From assembly GCA_015680685.1 (NCBI GenBank), contig MNCI01027496.1, forward strand, positions 214,140 to 278,139: a DNA stretch of 64,000 nt, in the 5' to 3' direction. Under the pieces are notes generated by a model. The model was not told where the DNA came from. It made no database searches and saw nothing but the letters and a program-made list of their open reading frames with translations. The translations under genes and the position numbers were made by a program. This document shows positions 1 to 11,025 of the stretch, piece after piece. Each line of letters begins with the position of its first letter. The first letter of the stretch is position 1. This stretch comes from Gnetum montanum (taxonomy: Eukaryota > Streptophyta > Gnetopsida > Gnetales > Gnetaceae).

Positions 1-541
1 CACTTCTCCTAAATTTCAACATTCTTATCCTTTTTCCCCTTCTACATCGCCATCAACTATTCCTTAAGTGTCTACACCACAGCAACAACCCACAAACGTT
101 ACTTGTGCTACTATTGCCAATAGCAGTGAGAGGCCTCCTCAACATCAAAGGCATCCTTTCTTTAGACATGACTATAGGAAGGGATAACATAGTTCTGAAG
201 CCACTGCATTCTCTTCAAACCCAACGCCTCGTGTTACTTCATCAAGGCCACCAATTAACACTCCAACAACCATATGGATGAATTAATACAACCATGGAGG
301 GCGACATCCTGATCCTTGCATACCATAGTATGGTCTTAAGTATCATAGTGGATCAAATCTTTATTTGGGAACCACATCTTATAAATTGCCCCACTATGCT
401 TACTATAATCAGGTGTGTGAACCCCAATGGGGTAAGTATGATCGAGTTTCAATATTTCCAACATGCAAGGATCCTCATCTTTCATTTATTAATCCTTGCC
501 ATGCTCAACCATTTAGTTATGGGGGATATCCCCCATTCTAA
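1..541 (+). pseudogene. gag: Gag C-terminal tail of E1
   Basis: One frame (codon starts at 80, 512 and so on) reads through a Pro/Gln/Ser-rich tail and ends FSYGGYPPF followed by TAA at 539-541. In-frame stops occur, for example the TAA after RKG near 187. The same tail with the ending FSYGRYPPF occurs on the minus strand of E8 at 62054, which supports the reading. The tail is low in complexity and rich in Tyr, Pro and His, and contains no enzyme domain. The zinc knuckle and capsid region would lie left of the window. In full-pol E4 the corresponding place leads into protease; here it ends at the start of the UTR. Confidence 0.6.
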
Positions 542-1892
542 TAACAAGAAGGATTAATAAATATTTTTCATTTTCTTTAATTTTAGAATTTTTTGTTTTC
601 CAGTTTTTCATTTTCAATCTCTTGTTTTATCTTTTGTCTTTTTATATTTTTATCTTTTTATAAGTAATCTCATCTACAAATAAAACACTCATGTGGCTTG
701 TTGGTTGAGGTGTGTTCTATGTTATCAAGTCTCGAATGATTAATTATTTGGATAGTAAGCCCATTACACCCACTCATCCATTCTACAAATAAGAGGTTCT
801 GTTCGAGGGTACAGTGATATTCTTGACATTCTTAAAACTTAAAATTAATTTTTTGTTCATTGTACCTAGAATGAAGAAGGATGGATCAAGAGGGAATGAT
901 TAGGGTGTGAAATCAAGGGGACTTGTGGATTTTCTTTGGTGACGTCTATGGGAGTTATCGTGCAATGTGGTTGTACTAGGTCCTTGTAGATCTAATGCAA
1001 AATTGGAGTAAGAGTAATCAAAGGGCATTTAAAAATCCAATGCTATTCTAGGAGGTCCCATTGGAAAGACATGCACCCATGCCTGAAGGTTGGCGGCTTC
1101 TCTGGATTCAGCGATCGAAAAAAAAATTGCCACAAAGCAAAAATCACTCCTCCCTTCAACAAAATCCCAAGTGATCATATGCCTTGTTGTTTTGGTACTC
1201 TCATAGTTGCTCATCATGGGATGAAACAATGCGGTGTTACTAATCAAAGGAATGGACTTGGTCTTGATCTTGGAATGATAGGCTAATGACACATTAATCA
1301 CGCTTTACACGCAGGATTCATTGTGCCCTGGGTCAGTTACCTAATGTCCCAATCTCTACAATCCCTTCTATAGTTTGTCTTATTTCACTGTTCATGTAAT
1401 TGTAGCTCATGTCTTGTATAGCATAGAATTCTTATCTCATTCTAGTGATACTTACATGTGTGTGTTGTGTAGAACCAGTGTGGATTACATTTAACCCTTC
1501 TAGTGCCTACGGACATTTTAAGGTTTGGTTACGCAAGGACAGTATAGGTTGGAACTTGCTTTGAGGATCACCCACTTGCGTAATTTGTTGTAATTTACGC
1601 TCATAACACATCTTCCAGACACCATCTATTACCCTCAATTTATTATTAATGATATTATTTCCCTCATTACTACCCCTCCGATTCAAATGTTCTTATGAAC
1701 CATCACATAGCCTTTTTCTCTCCCTTATCATTCAAGGTCCTGATTGATAAATTCCACACCATCATGATTTTCATACCTTTAGAACTAGTTGAATTGCCCT
1801 GGAACCCTTCAACACTCGTTTGGATGTCGTTAGTTTACCATTTTAGTTTTAGAAAAACTATTAAAAATTTGGTATATTACATAAGTGCCCTA

Positions 1893-1966
1893 ACATCGAT
1901 AGGCCGCGATATCGCATTCACGATATCACGTACACAATATCGCATCTCAAAAATATATATATATAT
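1893..1966 (+). promoter_or_regulatory. Internal U3-like repeat array with TATA-like tract (E1)
   Basis: The segment contains GCGATATCGC, CGATATCACG and CAATATCGCA in tandem, then a TATATATATATAT tract at about 1951-1965. The stretch 1922-1944 matches 5526-5548 in the U3 of the E1 LTR at 21 of 23 positions. It lies about 500 bp upstream of the 3' ORF start. The similarity is seen directly; a promoter role is inferred from resemblance to the LTR promoter, where the same motifs precede TATAAATAAGAGG. Confidence 0.6.
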
Positions 1967-2138
1967 GTGACCCCCTTGTTCTACTTAACATCATTTTCAA
2001 CTATTCATGCAAGGAAATTCTTTCAAATTTCTCTCTATGACTGGTGATTGCGCATCCCTTACTTTCATATCCATAACTCACTCGCTGGTCCTTTGATTTT
2101 CATTCCGTTTGAACCTACTTGAACCTGAAATGTTCAGC

Positions 2139-2158
2139 TTAGTCGTGGGGGAGGGGCA
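2139..2158 (+). other. Internal polypurine-like G tract before the 3' ORF (E1)
   Basis: TTAGTCGTGGGGGAGGGGCA resembles the true polypurine tract TTAGTCATGGGGGTA at 5425. Similar tracts lie at the matching position in E2 (12798), E4 (29941 to 30022, interrupted by the gap) and E5 (60543). Confidence 0.55.
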
Positions 2159-2450
2159 CATGTTGAATAGAGTGTAAATTTTTTGAAATTATTCATCACT
2201 TGAAGGACATTATCAAGGGTAATTAGTTATAAAATCAAGGGTAAACGTGTCAAGAAAAATTTTATCTCCTTAGTAATACCGGGAAACTAGATTTGGAAAC
2301 CACCTAAGCAAAGAGGATTCAATATTATAATATTTTGGGGACATTTCAATTAACATCACATGAAGATAAAGCAAATCCATTAAGGTAAGCATTAAGGTAT
2401 AACCTAACTTTGGTAACAACCTTACTAACGATTGGCCCATGTGATTGCAA

Positions 2451-5247
2451 ATTGCCCCGAAACGCGGAGAACAGGAAGGTCCTACTCAAGGTGGGATCAA
2501 ACGACCTAGGGGAGGTGAAGGACAAGTTCCTACTAGACAACATGTAGAGAAAGAGGAATAATCATTTAGTATCCACTAGGAGGACCCTGCTACTATACAA
2601 TCAAGGCAAGCAGAAGGAGGAGTTGCTGCAGCGTCTGAACAGGGACAACATCTCATATTGCCCCAAGATTATGTTCAGGCCATCCATGAAAGGTCCATAT
2701 TCACTGTAGTGATTATGGAATTAAACTTTGGATCTTTCATAGAATTTTCTTTGGAGGCTGTTAGGGATCACCTCAAAGGGTCCCCGTTATGGCCTATCCT
2801 CTCTGAAAGTGGTGCCTGGTACTTCGAGGAAACATACCAATTCTGGCACAACAAAGAACAAGGCACAATGGTTAACATTTGTGGTGTGACTGCTCATTTC
2901 TCTATTCAAGCCATTTTGGAAGTATTAAACCTTCCAAATACAGGGCCAAAGGTTGCTTAGTTTTCTACCTGCTCAGACCCTAATGAATGATGAGTTTGGT
3001 TAGAAAGGGCGTATTTCAAGGAAGATAAGATGTTTGGGGAATTGACGAAGGAAGAAAAGATTTATTTCAAAATAGGGACTTATCACCTCTTTCCCACAAA
3101 ATGCTTAAAAATAATTTCAACATATGTGGTAAGAGGATGTGTAGTGTTGATGGAAAAGGTTAATACTAACCTCTCTCATCTATATTTTACGGAGATCTTG
3201 AGGCGGTTTGAAGAATGAAAGGCAGGGAAGCTTGCATTGCCCTTCCCTTGTCTTATCAGAAAGTTGTGTAGACATGCTGGTATTAGAGGATATACTAATG
3301 ATGTCCTCTGAAAAGCCCAAAATGCTTGATATGCTAAATTGATAAAGCCATCAGCCATAAGAAAAATCACTAGTGAGATGCTAGGGTCGGAACAAGAAAA
3401 AGAATAGACAACAGGGCCAACTGCAACTCAACTTGCAGGACCCAACCAACTTCCAAGCACGAGACCTAGTTAACAACAAGAAGCAAGGCCTAGCATAGGC
3501 CAGTAAGATCAACCACTGCCACCGCCGCAAGATTATAGACCGTCGATGAGACATCTTAGGGCCATCACTGAGATGGTCAGTTGGGGAAGTTGTGATGACG
3601 CAAATCTCTTCCGCGTCATTGACAATGCCGTATAGCCCACGATTCCTATGGATCGCACGTGGGGTGAAGTGTCCATTTAGACATGAGGAGGAGAGAGTGC
3701 TTGGTCACAACAAATTTTAGGGAATGCTGTGTTCTTTTAGGTGCAGTTAGAAACTGGAGAAGGGGCCACAGTGATGATCATGCAGCACCAGGATGTAGTA
3801 GGAGCTGTAGAAGTGGTTGTAGACCACATTAAGGAATCATTCAATGTGCTTGTTGTGCCACTGGCAGATCTTATAGGAGAATGGGATGCTCAAACTCTGG
3901 CCAGAACCTCCATGACTCCTGTGGAACATGAGGATGTACTTGATCGATTACTACAAATAGGATAGGTAATGACATCCTTGTTTGACATCCCAAAATATGT
4001 TACAACAATACAATTAGACCTCATTTCCACCAAAGGGAAGCTGGTCTTGACAAAGATAAGGGTTGAGCATGCTGAAGGAGAAGTACAAAGATTGCAAGAA
4101 AGGCTCGTGACCCTGTAAGCAGCACAACGGGATCCTTCTCAATTCATTCATGTAGACCAGTTGGACACTTTCAAAATTGAGCAACTTACTAAACGGATGA
4201 CAGAGAATAAAAGGGTAACAGAAGAAAAAGAGAAGGTTGTTTGGGATGCCTCTGCGGCACAAGCGCAAACTTACGTGCACACCAAGGCACTCAAAGCCTT
4301 ACAAGGGGAAAACAAACAACTTGTTACTGACAACCTTCGGTTGACCTCTGTAGAGAAACAAAAGAATGTTCTTGAAGAACACTTTCAATAGTTGTGAGAA
4401 CAACTAATCAAGGTCAACCAGGACATGAACCACTTAGCCAGGGAAAATCGAACCCTCTTGATGGAGGAGGTACGCGCTATCCATTAGAAGATAACCATTG
4501 AAATAAGTGCATGGTAGAATGAAGCTAAACAACATGAGAAATTGAAGGAGAATTTTTTGGACCAAGTGGGAATGTATAAGAAAATCATTGAGAAGGAGAT
4601 CCATATGGCGAAGACCCACATCAACACTCTCAGTGCTCAACACACTGACTGGTGGGCTATATTGGACACATGCATTTGCCCACTAGGCAGAAGTTAAGAG
4701 TTGGGAACTGCAGATCTATGACCTTATAGAATACATGGAGTTAGCAAACCTGTAGCATGCCAACCTTACCATGTTGATAGTATGGTGCCCAAGAATAGAG
4801 CTCGAGCAACAGGTAGCCACCACCTACATCAAGTATGAAAAAGAATTTTCAGAACACAAGAAAATATTGCAAAAATTGGAGGTTGCAAATTTTGAACTCA
4901 AGGTGGTTAAAGCAAGATACCAGGGGCAAAAAGGTGTTGCAACAGACTTGGCTTGATGGCTCGTAGATTTTCAAGAATACAGAGACAAAGCTAGAGCTTA
5001 CAAGGAGGAACAGCGGGTGTTTGCAGCTTGGTATGTCAAGGCAAATAAAATGTTTCTACAACTACCATGCCCATGGGAGGTGCCAACTCCATTAAACATC
5101 AGAACATTAGCATGGATAGCACAGGATCCCTGAATAGAAGAGGAGAAACTCTAGGCCATAGTTTGACGCCATGAACTCCAAAGACTTGGAGCATAAGAAA
5201 AGGGAAAGGCACCCATTGAAGAGCCAGCGCCACCAGGAACTACATGA
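2451..5247 (+). pseudogene. 3' ORF of E1 (extra ORF after pol position)
   Basis: About 932 codons. Alignment with E2, E4 and E7, where GATTG(C/T)AA is followed by ATG, places the start at 2451, where E1 has ATT: the start codon is lost. One frame runs from 2451 to about 4690, then a single frameshift moves to the next frame until TGA at 5245-5247. Stops are scattered within. The N-terminal domain (about codons 80-170) has ELNFGSF, SPLWPI and the W-Y-x-E-T-Y-x-F-W pattern. A middle domain lies near codons 420-500. From about codon 520 onward a Glu/Lys/Gln/Leu-rich heptad-like region is typical of a coiled coil. There is no signal peptide or membrane stretch. The N-terminal part recalls the plant transposon protein domain found in Athila-type elements; I am unsure of the family. 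Confidence 0.7.
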
Positions 5248-5424
5248 GTTCCACCCAATTTTGTAGCTATAGGATTTTCTTTTACGTTCGCTATGTTGTG
5301 TCTCAAGTTTTTTCTGATTCCACACTGTGGCATTAATCCATTCTCATCAGTCAATAATCCCATACCTATCCACTGTGTAATCAATGGAGATTGTTCTCAC
5401 TTTAACTCGAGGACGAGTTTTCAT

Positions 5425-5439
5425 TTAGTCATGGGGGTA
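5425..5439 (+). other. Polypurine tract of E1
   Basis: TTAGTCATGGGGGTA directly precedes the TGATGAG start of the 3' LTR. This is the expected site of plus-strand priming. Confidence 0.75.
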
Positions 5440-6303
5440 TGATGAGTCATGGATTGTGGGCTACGATATCGCATCCATGATATCGCATATGTGATATCAC
5501 ATATGCGATATCATAGCCTAGACATGATATCGCGTACCCAATATCGCAGCCTGTCTCCTCATCTATAAATAAGAGGTCGATAATTTTGGTAGAGGCTAGT
5601 TTTGAAGTTTAAGTTTTCAATAGTTTTTAGCACATTAGTTTTTCCTCTCAATCCTTTTCTCCCAGTGCATGCCCATAGTGTGATGATTGTAATTGTACGA
5701 CATCCTTATTCGAGTGTGATGTACTTGGACACGCACATGATCGAAAATAAAGATCAAGATTACTTCATCATTGTAGCATCCACTTAGCTTAATTATTTAT
5801 TTAATTGTCATTGTTATTTACTACTTTCTTAGTTAATATCTCTCTACCCTTATCTCCTAGTAATGCAGAATGAATATGACTTAATCACAAGCATTCAAGT
5901 GTGACTACTTGGTAACCCAGTAGCGTACCTAGGCCATGCATTTGGTAATCCTAGTGGTAGTCGTGCATGAGGTCCAAGATGTGTACGGATGATTAAGGAA
6001 TGGATGCTCATAGCACTTAGGCTAGTTTAGATTCTCTCTCACCCTCTCTCTTTCCTAGTTTAGTTGATATTATTTACCATCATACCCAGGAGTAGCATTA
6101 GTGTAGGAACACATCATACACCTCACTCTAGACTAAACCATACGTGAAAAAGCTAATACTAGTCCAGGTGGGAAGACAGCGAACTACGATCTACGAGTAA
6201 CCATCTAGATACCACAACTAGTTTGTATGCAGAGTTCAACCGGATTGTGCATGAAACGCTCGTATTTATATGGTTGAGTGTAGGGGTACCTTGCCACTCA
6301 TCA
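5440..6303 (+). repeat. 3' LTR of E1
   Basis: 864 bp, starting TGATGAGTCATGG and ending GCCACTCATCA. It is preceded by the polypurine tract. Its ends and the GTAGGGGTACCTTGCCACTC terminus recur in the other LTRs in both orientations. U3 carries GATATCGC-type palindromes at about 5461-5548, a TATA box (TATAAAT) at 5564-5570 and then AAGAGG. The partner LTR is off the window. Confidence 0.85.
5455..5576 (+). promoter_or_regulatory. U3 promoter of the E1 LTR
   Basis: A tandem set of GATATC-centred palindromes ends 16 bp before TATAAATAAGAGG. The TATA plus AAGAGG block is shared by the plus-oriented LTRs of E1, E4 and E5. The palindrome array differs between them. Confidence 0.65.
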
Positions 6304-8700
6304 ATTTGTGAAGGCTAACAAGAAGGAGCATAGATCAAGAGACTATGACAAAGAAGGAAGAAGAGATTATGAGAGAGAAGAGTATAGAAGAAGGTATCCT
6401 AGTAATGCAAAGAATGATTATGAACAACAAAGGGATAAAAACAGACATTAGAACAGAGAGCATCATGAGCATCGAATAGGTCACCACTACAATAGAGCTT
6501 ACAAACTTAACAACTATGAAGAACCCCTACTACCCACTCAAAGTATGGTAAATATCAAAGAAGCTATATATATTCTCGCAAGGCATGTGAGGGACAATTG
6601 CATCAAGTGACTAAACATGAATAATATTCCTAAATTTGAAGGAGGATACAATGCAAATTCACAACATCAGCTTCAAGTATTCCATGTTCTTGTGTCCTCC
6701 AAAATATTGAAGGTGATTGGTAGAAATTAAAGTTATTTTCTAGGACACTCATCAAGGAGGTAGAGAGCTAGTAGAAATCATTAGAACCAGAATCGATTAG
6801 AAGGTGGAGTACCATGTTTGAACTCTCTAATGCCAAATATCAAACTTACTTAAGAGTTTCTAACTTTAGAAAGAAACTCCATGGATGGAAGTAAGGGACA
6901 CATGAATACCTTGATGTAGCAATGGGTAGATATTAGTCTCTGCTATATAGATGCCCAAGCCATGGATTCTCACAAAGGGAACAACTTAGACACATTGTTG
7001 ATGGATTAACGAACAAAACCAAAGAGATCCTTGGGGTCTATGCCCAAGGATGATTATCAAAGATGACCATCCATTAGATCCAAAGGTTAATAGACCAAGT
7101 GGAAAAAGAGGAAGGAGAGTTAAAGAAGAGAGAATCAGCTGCAGAATATAATTGAGATCCATCAATTAGAAAATGAGATGTTTGAATGTGCAACAAGCAA
7201 GAATAAGAAACCTTAGAGGATGTAATTCAAAAGAAAACTTTACCAATCTAGAAATTGGTCAATGATATAATAATAAATTTAGAGAAGATGTGGAACTCTG
7301 GATGAGAAGTTTGCTATAGCTCTTAAGATAGAAGAAGAAAGGACTAAACAAGTATTAAATAAACGCATAGACAAGAAGAAGAGAAGAGATCATGGATGAG
7401 AAGGTTATAAGAAAAAAGGAAAAGTTACTATAGTTGAGGAGTGTATTGACTCTAGTTTAGAAAAAGAGGAAGGATGCAAGGTGTGCCAGTATGAACATCC
7501 TAAGGGATGTTTCCCTATTATGGTCCACTTGCAAGAGTATGAGGCATATGCACTCAATTCAAGATTTGTTAAAAAGAAGATGCCAAGATGGTTACCTTAT
7601 CTTCAAAGTAATCTTAGATAATCCTTCCAACCAATCTACTACCTAAGAAAAGCCTACCCTCAACAATAGAAGCAATACCAATAGTAGTGGCAACAGCCCC
7701 CAGTGTGAGTAATGCCACCACTGAGGCAACAATATCCATATCAACAAATGGATTCTTATGGATATTATGTACAACATCCAATCTCTCTAGGGAATGCTTC
7801 AGTTCACACTTCTTCTCATTAGTATCCACCTAAGTATTACAGACCTACCACTCCAATGATGGATCCTAATCTCTACGCACATCAACCAACAACTGGTTTA
7901 TCAAACCAAATTTTTGATTCTTTACCACTAATGCCACCACCAATCATGCAAGGTGATGGATCATGAATTTGCTAATGCCACCACCACTAAATGCTCATAA
8001 TCAAGTCGTACTCACTCCACGTTTAAGTGTGACTACTTGGTAACCCAGTGGCGTACCTAGGATTTGCGCTTGGTAATCCCAGTGGTAGTCATGCACAAAG
8101 TCCAAGATGTGTACAGATGATCAAGGAACGGATGCTCATCGCACTTAGGCTAGATTAGATTCTCTTACCCTTTCCCTCCTAGCTTATCTTAGATAATATT
8201 ATTTTCTATTGCCTTCAGGAGTAGCTTAGATTAGGAACACATCATACACCTCACTTTGAACTAAACCATACGTGACAAAGCTAATACTAGTCCAGGTGGG
8301 AAGACAACGAACTGCAACTTAAGGATAACTTTCTAGGTGCCACAACTAGTTTTTCTACAGAGTTCGACAGGATCACACGTGAGAACGTTTGTATTCATAT
8401 GGTTGAGTGTAGGGGTACCTCACCACTCATCACAAGGAAAGCTTCCATCACAACCATAATAGAAGAATGCAACAAGCATAGTAAACATGTAGGAGGAGGT
8501 AATAATGAATGAACCTCAATCCAAGAAACATCCATTCTTCTAAATAAGTCTAGAAAGAGTTTAAAGGATGGGGACTTCATCTACATCAACCCCATTTACA
8601 CACTCCTCCAGGGAATACTAGGCTTCTACCAATCCAAATATGACTACTATCATGCTTACCCAAATTGTTACACATTGGATAAAGGTAGGAGCACTTCCCT
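6304..8700 (+). pseudogene. gag: gag of E2, interrupted by an LTR fragment
   Basis: The charged Arg/Glu/Asp/His-rich segment at 6304-6530 matches the Gag linker of E3 and E5. The capsid-like retrotransposon Gag region follows (about 6620-7100), with the motif order seen intact in E4 and E5: NNIPKFEGGY, then the YQTY and H-G-W-K region, then RYxSLLxRCPSHG. A zinc knuckle at about 7476-7515 reads CKVCQYEHPKGCFP, with the last Cys of the triplet changed to Phe. A Pro/Gln-rich tail follows and is broken at about 7995-8432 by LTR sequence. Many TAG, TAA and TGA stops. The start is left of 6304. Confidence 0.65.
7995..8432 (+). repeat. LTR 3'-half fragment with a small inverted segment
   Basis: 8036-8432 matches the second half of the E1 LTR in plus orientation (GTGACTACTTGGTAACCCAG to CACTCATCA). 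About 40 bp just before it (7995-8035) match the adjoining LTR part but in reverse complement. No U3 or TATA is present. It lies inside the gag tail of E2, whose reading resumes after 8432. Confidence 0.65.
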
Positions 8701-8719
8701 AGAAGAGAACAAAACTAGG

Positions 8720-9110
8720 AAGTTCCTTAATATATCTTCAAATAGAAATTCACAAACAATGCAAAGCTATACAGGATTCAAAATCAAGAGTAAACTTAAT
8801 TTCACAAGATATGTACAAGGCCTGGAATCTTTAACCATTAAGAAAAAGAAATATCCAATTAGAGCTTGTGAATTAGTCAATCACCATTCCACTCGAATAG
8901 GTGGATGATGTCATCACCACTATCAGTGGCTAGTCCTACCCTACCAATTTCCTTACAATACACATAGGGAAAAACAAGGAAGAGTTTCTTATAATAATGG
9001 GAAGGACATGGCTTAGCACTATGGATGCTAAGATTTGAATTAAAGATTTGTCCTTGGAAATTTTCAAGGAAGATGAAGATGGCATTATACAAAGATGTTG
9101 AGTTCTATGT
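8720..9110 (+). pseudogene. Aspartic protease domain of E2
   Basis: A reading frame gives IYLQIEIHKQ, then DSKSRVNLIS and DMYKAWNL, matching LLDSGSRVNLIS of E5. The catalytic Asp is kept; the usual DSG reads DSK. Downstream, the flap and IIMGRTWLSTMDA segment matches IIMGMAWLSTMNT of E5. Several stops interrupt it. Family knowledge: retropepsins process the Gag-Pol polyprotein as dimers. Confidence 0.6.
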
Positions 9111-9429
9111 ATCAAATATAGTGCTAATAGGTGCAACTATGTGCAAAGAATTTGGGCTATTAAATAAGGAAAGAACACAAAATGAAATTACTGTGTAGAA
9201 GAAATGTGTGTGTAACAATGTTTGTATGTGAAAACCACTAAAGAAGAAGGCACCCAGTGGCTAATTATTGATAAACAGATAGAATATAAAATATACATGG
9301 AACCAACCAATCAAATCATAAGTGCCTATGTTGAGGAAATAAATAAGTTAGAATAGTTATGAAAAAAACACCCCTATGCACATTTGCACTAGAAAGAAGA
9401 GAATGAATGGGGATAGTTAGAGATCCCAA

Positions 9430-9869
9430 ATAAGTTTGAGCTTGTACCATTAGAATTAAAAGCCCTACTAGATGTGCTAGAATATGCTTTTTTAAATAAT
9501 AAAAAATTGGTAATCATTAATGTAAACCTTGATAAAGACTAGAAGAAAAGATTATTAGAAGTAGTCAATAAATGACCAACAATGTTTGCATGGTCTTATG
9601 ATGAGATAACAAGCATTGATTCTTGAATATGGTAACACCAAATATACACAGAACTAGCTATCAAGCCACATCGCCAACCTCAAAGAAGGTTGAATCCTAG
9701 GCTCAAAGAAGTAGTAAAATAGGAATTGACAAAGTTATTAAAAGCAAGATTCATCTACCCCATTGCAGACAGTGAATGAATTAGCCCTTTGGTCATTGTT
9801 CTATAAAAGGGTGGCAATTGGAGAGTATGTATTGATTTCTAGTTGTTAAACTTAGCAACATTCAAGGAT
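9430..9869 (+). pseudogene. pol: Reverse transcriptase N-terminal remnant of E2
   Basis: The linker LELKALLDVLEYAF, then FAWSYDEITSID, and the RT start KARFIYPIADSE followed by NWRVCIDF correspond to 25270-25700 of E4. The reading stops at TFKD (9858-9869), where it joins integrase. The catalytic core (FLDGYSGY and the F-M-D-D box in E4) and all RNase H are absent. Stops occur, for example in the DF-stop-LLNL segment. Confidence 0.6.
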
Positions 9870-11025
9870 GGACTAGTGAGATTGTGTGTTTTGGAAGAGC
9901 ACCAACAAAGAATTATACAAGATGCACACAAAGGACCATGCGATTATCACTAGGCAGGATGCAGAACAACACTTAAGCTAATGATGGTAGACTACATTTG
10001 GCCTACTATATTCCAGGATGCACATAACTTCAGCTAGTCTTGTGAATGATGTCAGTGTGATGGAGGAATAAAGGGTCACAGTAATAGATTTCACCATTAG
10101 AACCATTTCACATATGGGGAATTGATTTCATGGGACCCATCATGCCAATGTTAAATAGGAAAGCATACATCATAGTGATAGTCGATTATTGTACCAAATG
10201 GATAGAAGTAGCTATAGTCAAGGATTGTATAGCAAAAACAACTACTAAATTGTTTCAACAACATGTGGTAAATAGATTTGGGGAACCACAAATGCTCATA
10301 ACAGATAATAAAACACACTTCATAGGTGCTACATTCAAAAAGCTCCTGCAATAACTTGGGGTGAACCATAAGTTGACTACACCATATCACTTCCAAGCGA
10401 ATGCTCAAGTAGAAGTGACTAACTAGGAAATTACAAAAATTTTACCTAGAATCATTAGTAAATTTAGGAAAGATTGGAGCACTAAACTAAATGATGCTCT
10501 ATGGGCTTATAGGATCACATGAAAACTTCCCATAGGATGTTTGCCTTATGAGTTAGTCTATGGAAAATTGCCTATGCTACCAATTCAAGCAGAGCTAAAA
10601 ACATTAGCTATCACTAGTAAACTTGACCTAGACTTGAGTTTAGCATGAAAAGAATGTCTTATGTATCTCAACCTTTTGGAGGAAAATAGAATTGTAGCCT
10701 TGATGAGCAATGAAATACACAAGAAGTACTCCAAACATATGCATGATGCACATATTTAACAAGTATCAATCAAATCAAGTGATAAGGTTCTATATTATAA
10801 TCTTGATCATGTGCCACAAAAGGCTAAGTTCCAAACTTTATGTAAAGGATCCTACATCATCCATGCCACATATCCTTTAGGAGCTATGCAAATTTACCAT
10901 TCAACTTGCCCACACAAACTTGTTTTAGTTAATATTCAACAAGTCAAACCATATTATGAATATCTCGATTCCTCTCTAAACTCTACCCAGGTCACTAAGT
11001 CATCTTATACCCATTCGATCTTTTG
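9870..11025 (+). pseudogene. pol: Integrase of E2
   Basis: The reading continues in frame from RT as GLVRLCV, then QDAHKGP, the zinc-binding His/Cys region with the paired Cys near 10040-10056. The core shows VDYCTKWIEVA (first catalytic region, 10178 onward), LITDNKTHF near 10296 (second Asp kept; it is Asn in E4) and the NAQVEVTN region near 10400 (the Glu lost in E4 is kept). The C-terminal part GDKVLYYN to QVKPYYEYL ends about 11025. Frameshifts and stops break it. Family knowledge: it inserts the cDNA and gives the 5-bp target duplication seen for E5. Confidence 0.65.

Larger units (their letters stand above)
542..2450 (+). other. Untranslated region of E1 between gag and 3' ORF
   Basis: No credible reading frame. 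Short blocks recur in the UTRs of the other elements. They include the GGGTGTGA-n-ATCAAGGGGACTT block near 903-925, the block around 1555-1575 that matches CTTTGGGGAGGACCCAC in other copies, and T-rich tracts at 560-660. The region opens right after TTTAGTTATGGGGG (512-525), a polypurine-like motif, and holds a U3-like array near 1893-1966 and a second G-rich tract at 2139-2158. Similarity across many otherwise decayed copies suggests cis-acting function in the ancestor. Confidence 0.65.
1..6303 (+). mobile_element. E1: Athila-like LTR retrotransposon, 3' part, no pol
   Basis: Order on the plus strand: Gag C-terminal tail, UTR, 3' ORF, polypurine tract, 3' LTR. The 5' LTR and the rest of gag lie left of the window. 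The Gag tail runs directly into the UTR, so protease, RT, RNase H and integrase are missing. E8 shows the same Gag tail joined to the same UTR, so this is a shared pol-less architecture and not a private deletion. E1 ends inside or next to the gag of E2. Confidence 0.8.

Noticed and set aside
3176-3370. Possible host gene exon on the minus strand (64 codons)
   Set aside because: Lies opposite the 3' ORF of E1 and has no splice or homology support.
5461-5548. GATATC palindrome array as a CRISPR-like or satellite repeat
   Set aside because: Units are short, uneven and lie in the LTR U3 before a TATA box; no unique spacers of constant length.
9430-11025. Second RNase H or chromodomain in pol, which would place the elements in Tat or chromoviruses
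   Set aside because: Neither was found in E2 or E4; the primer-binding site type, zinc knuckle and position of the 3' ORF fit Athila better.
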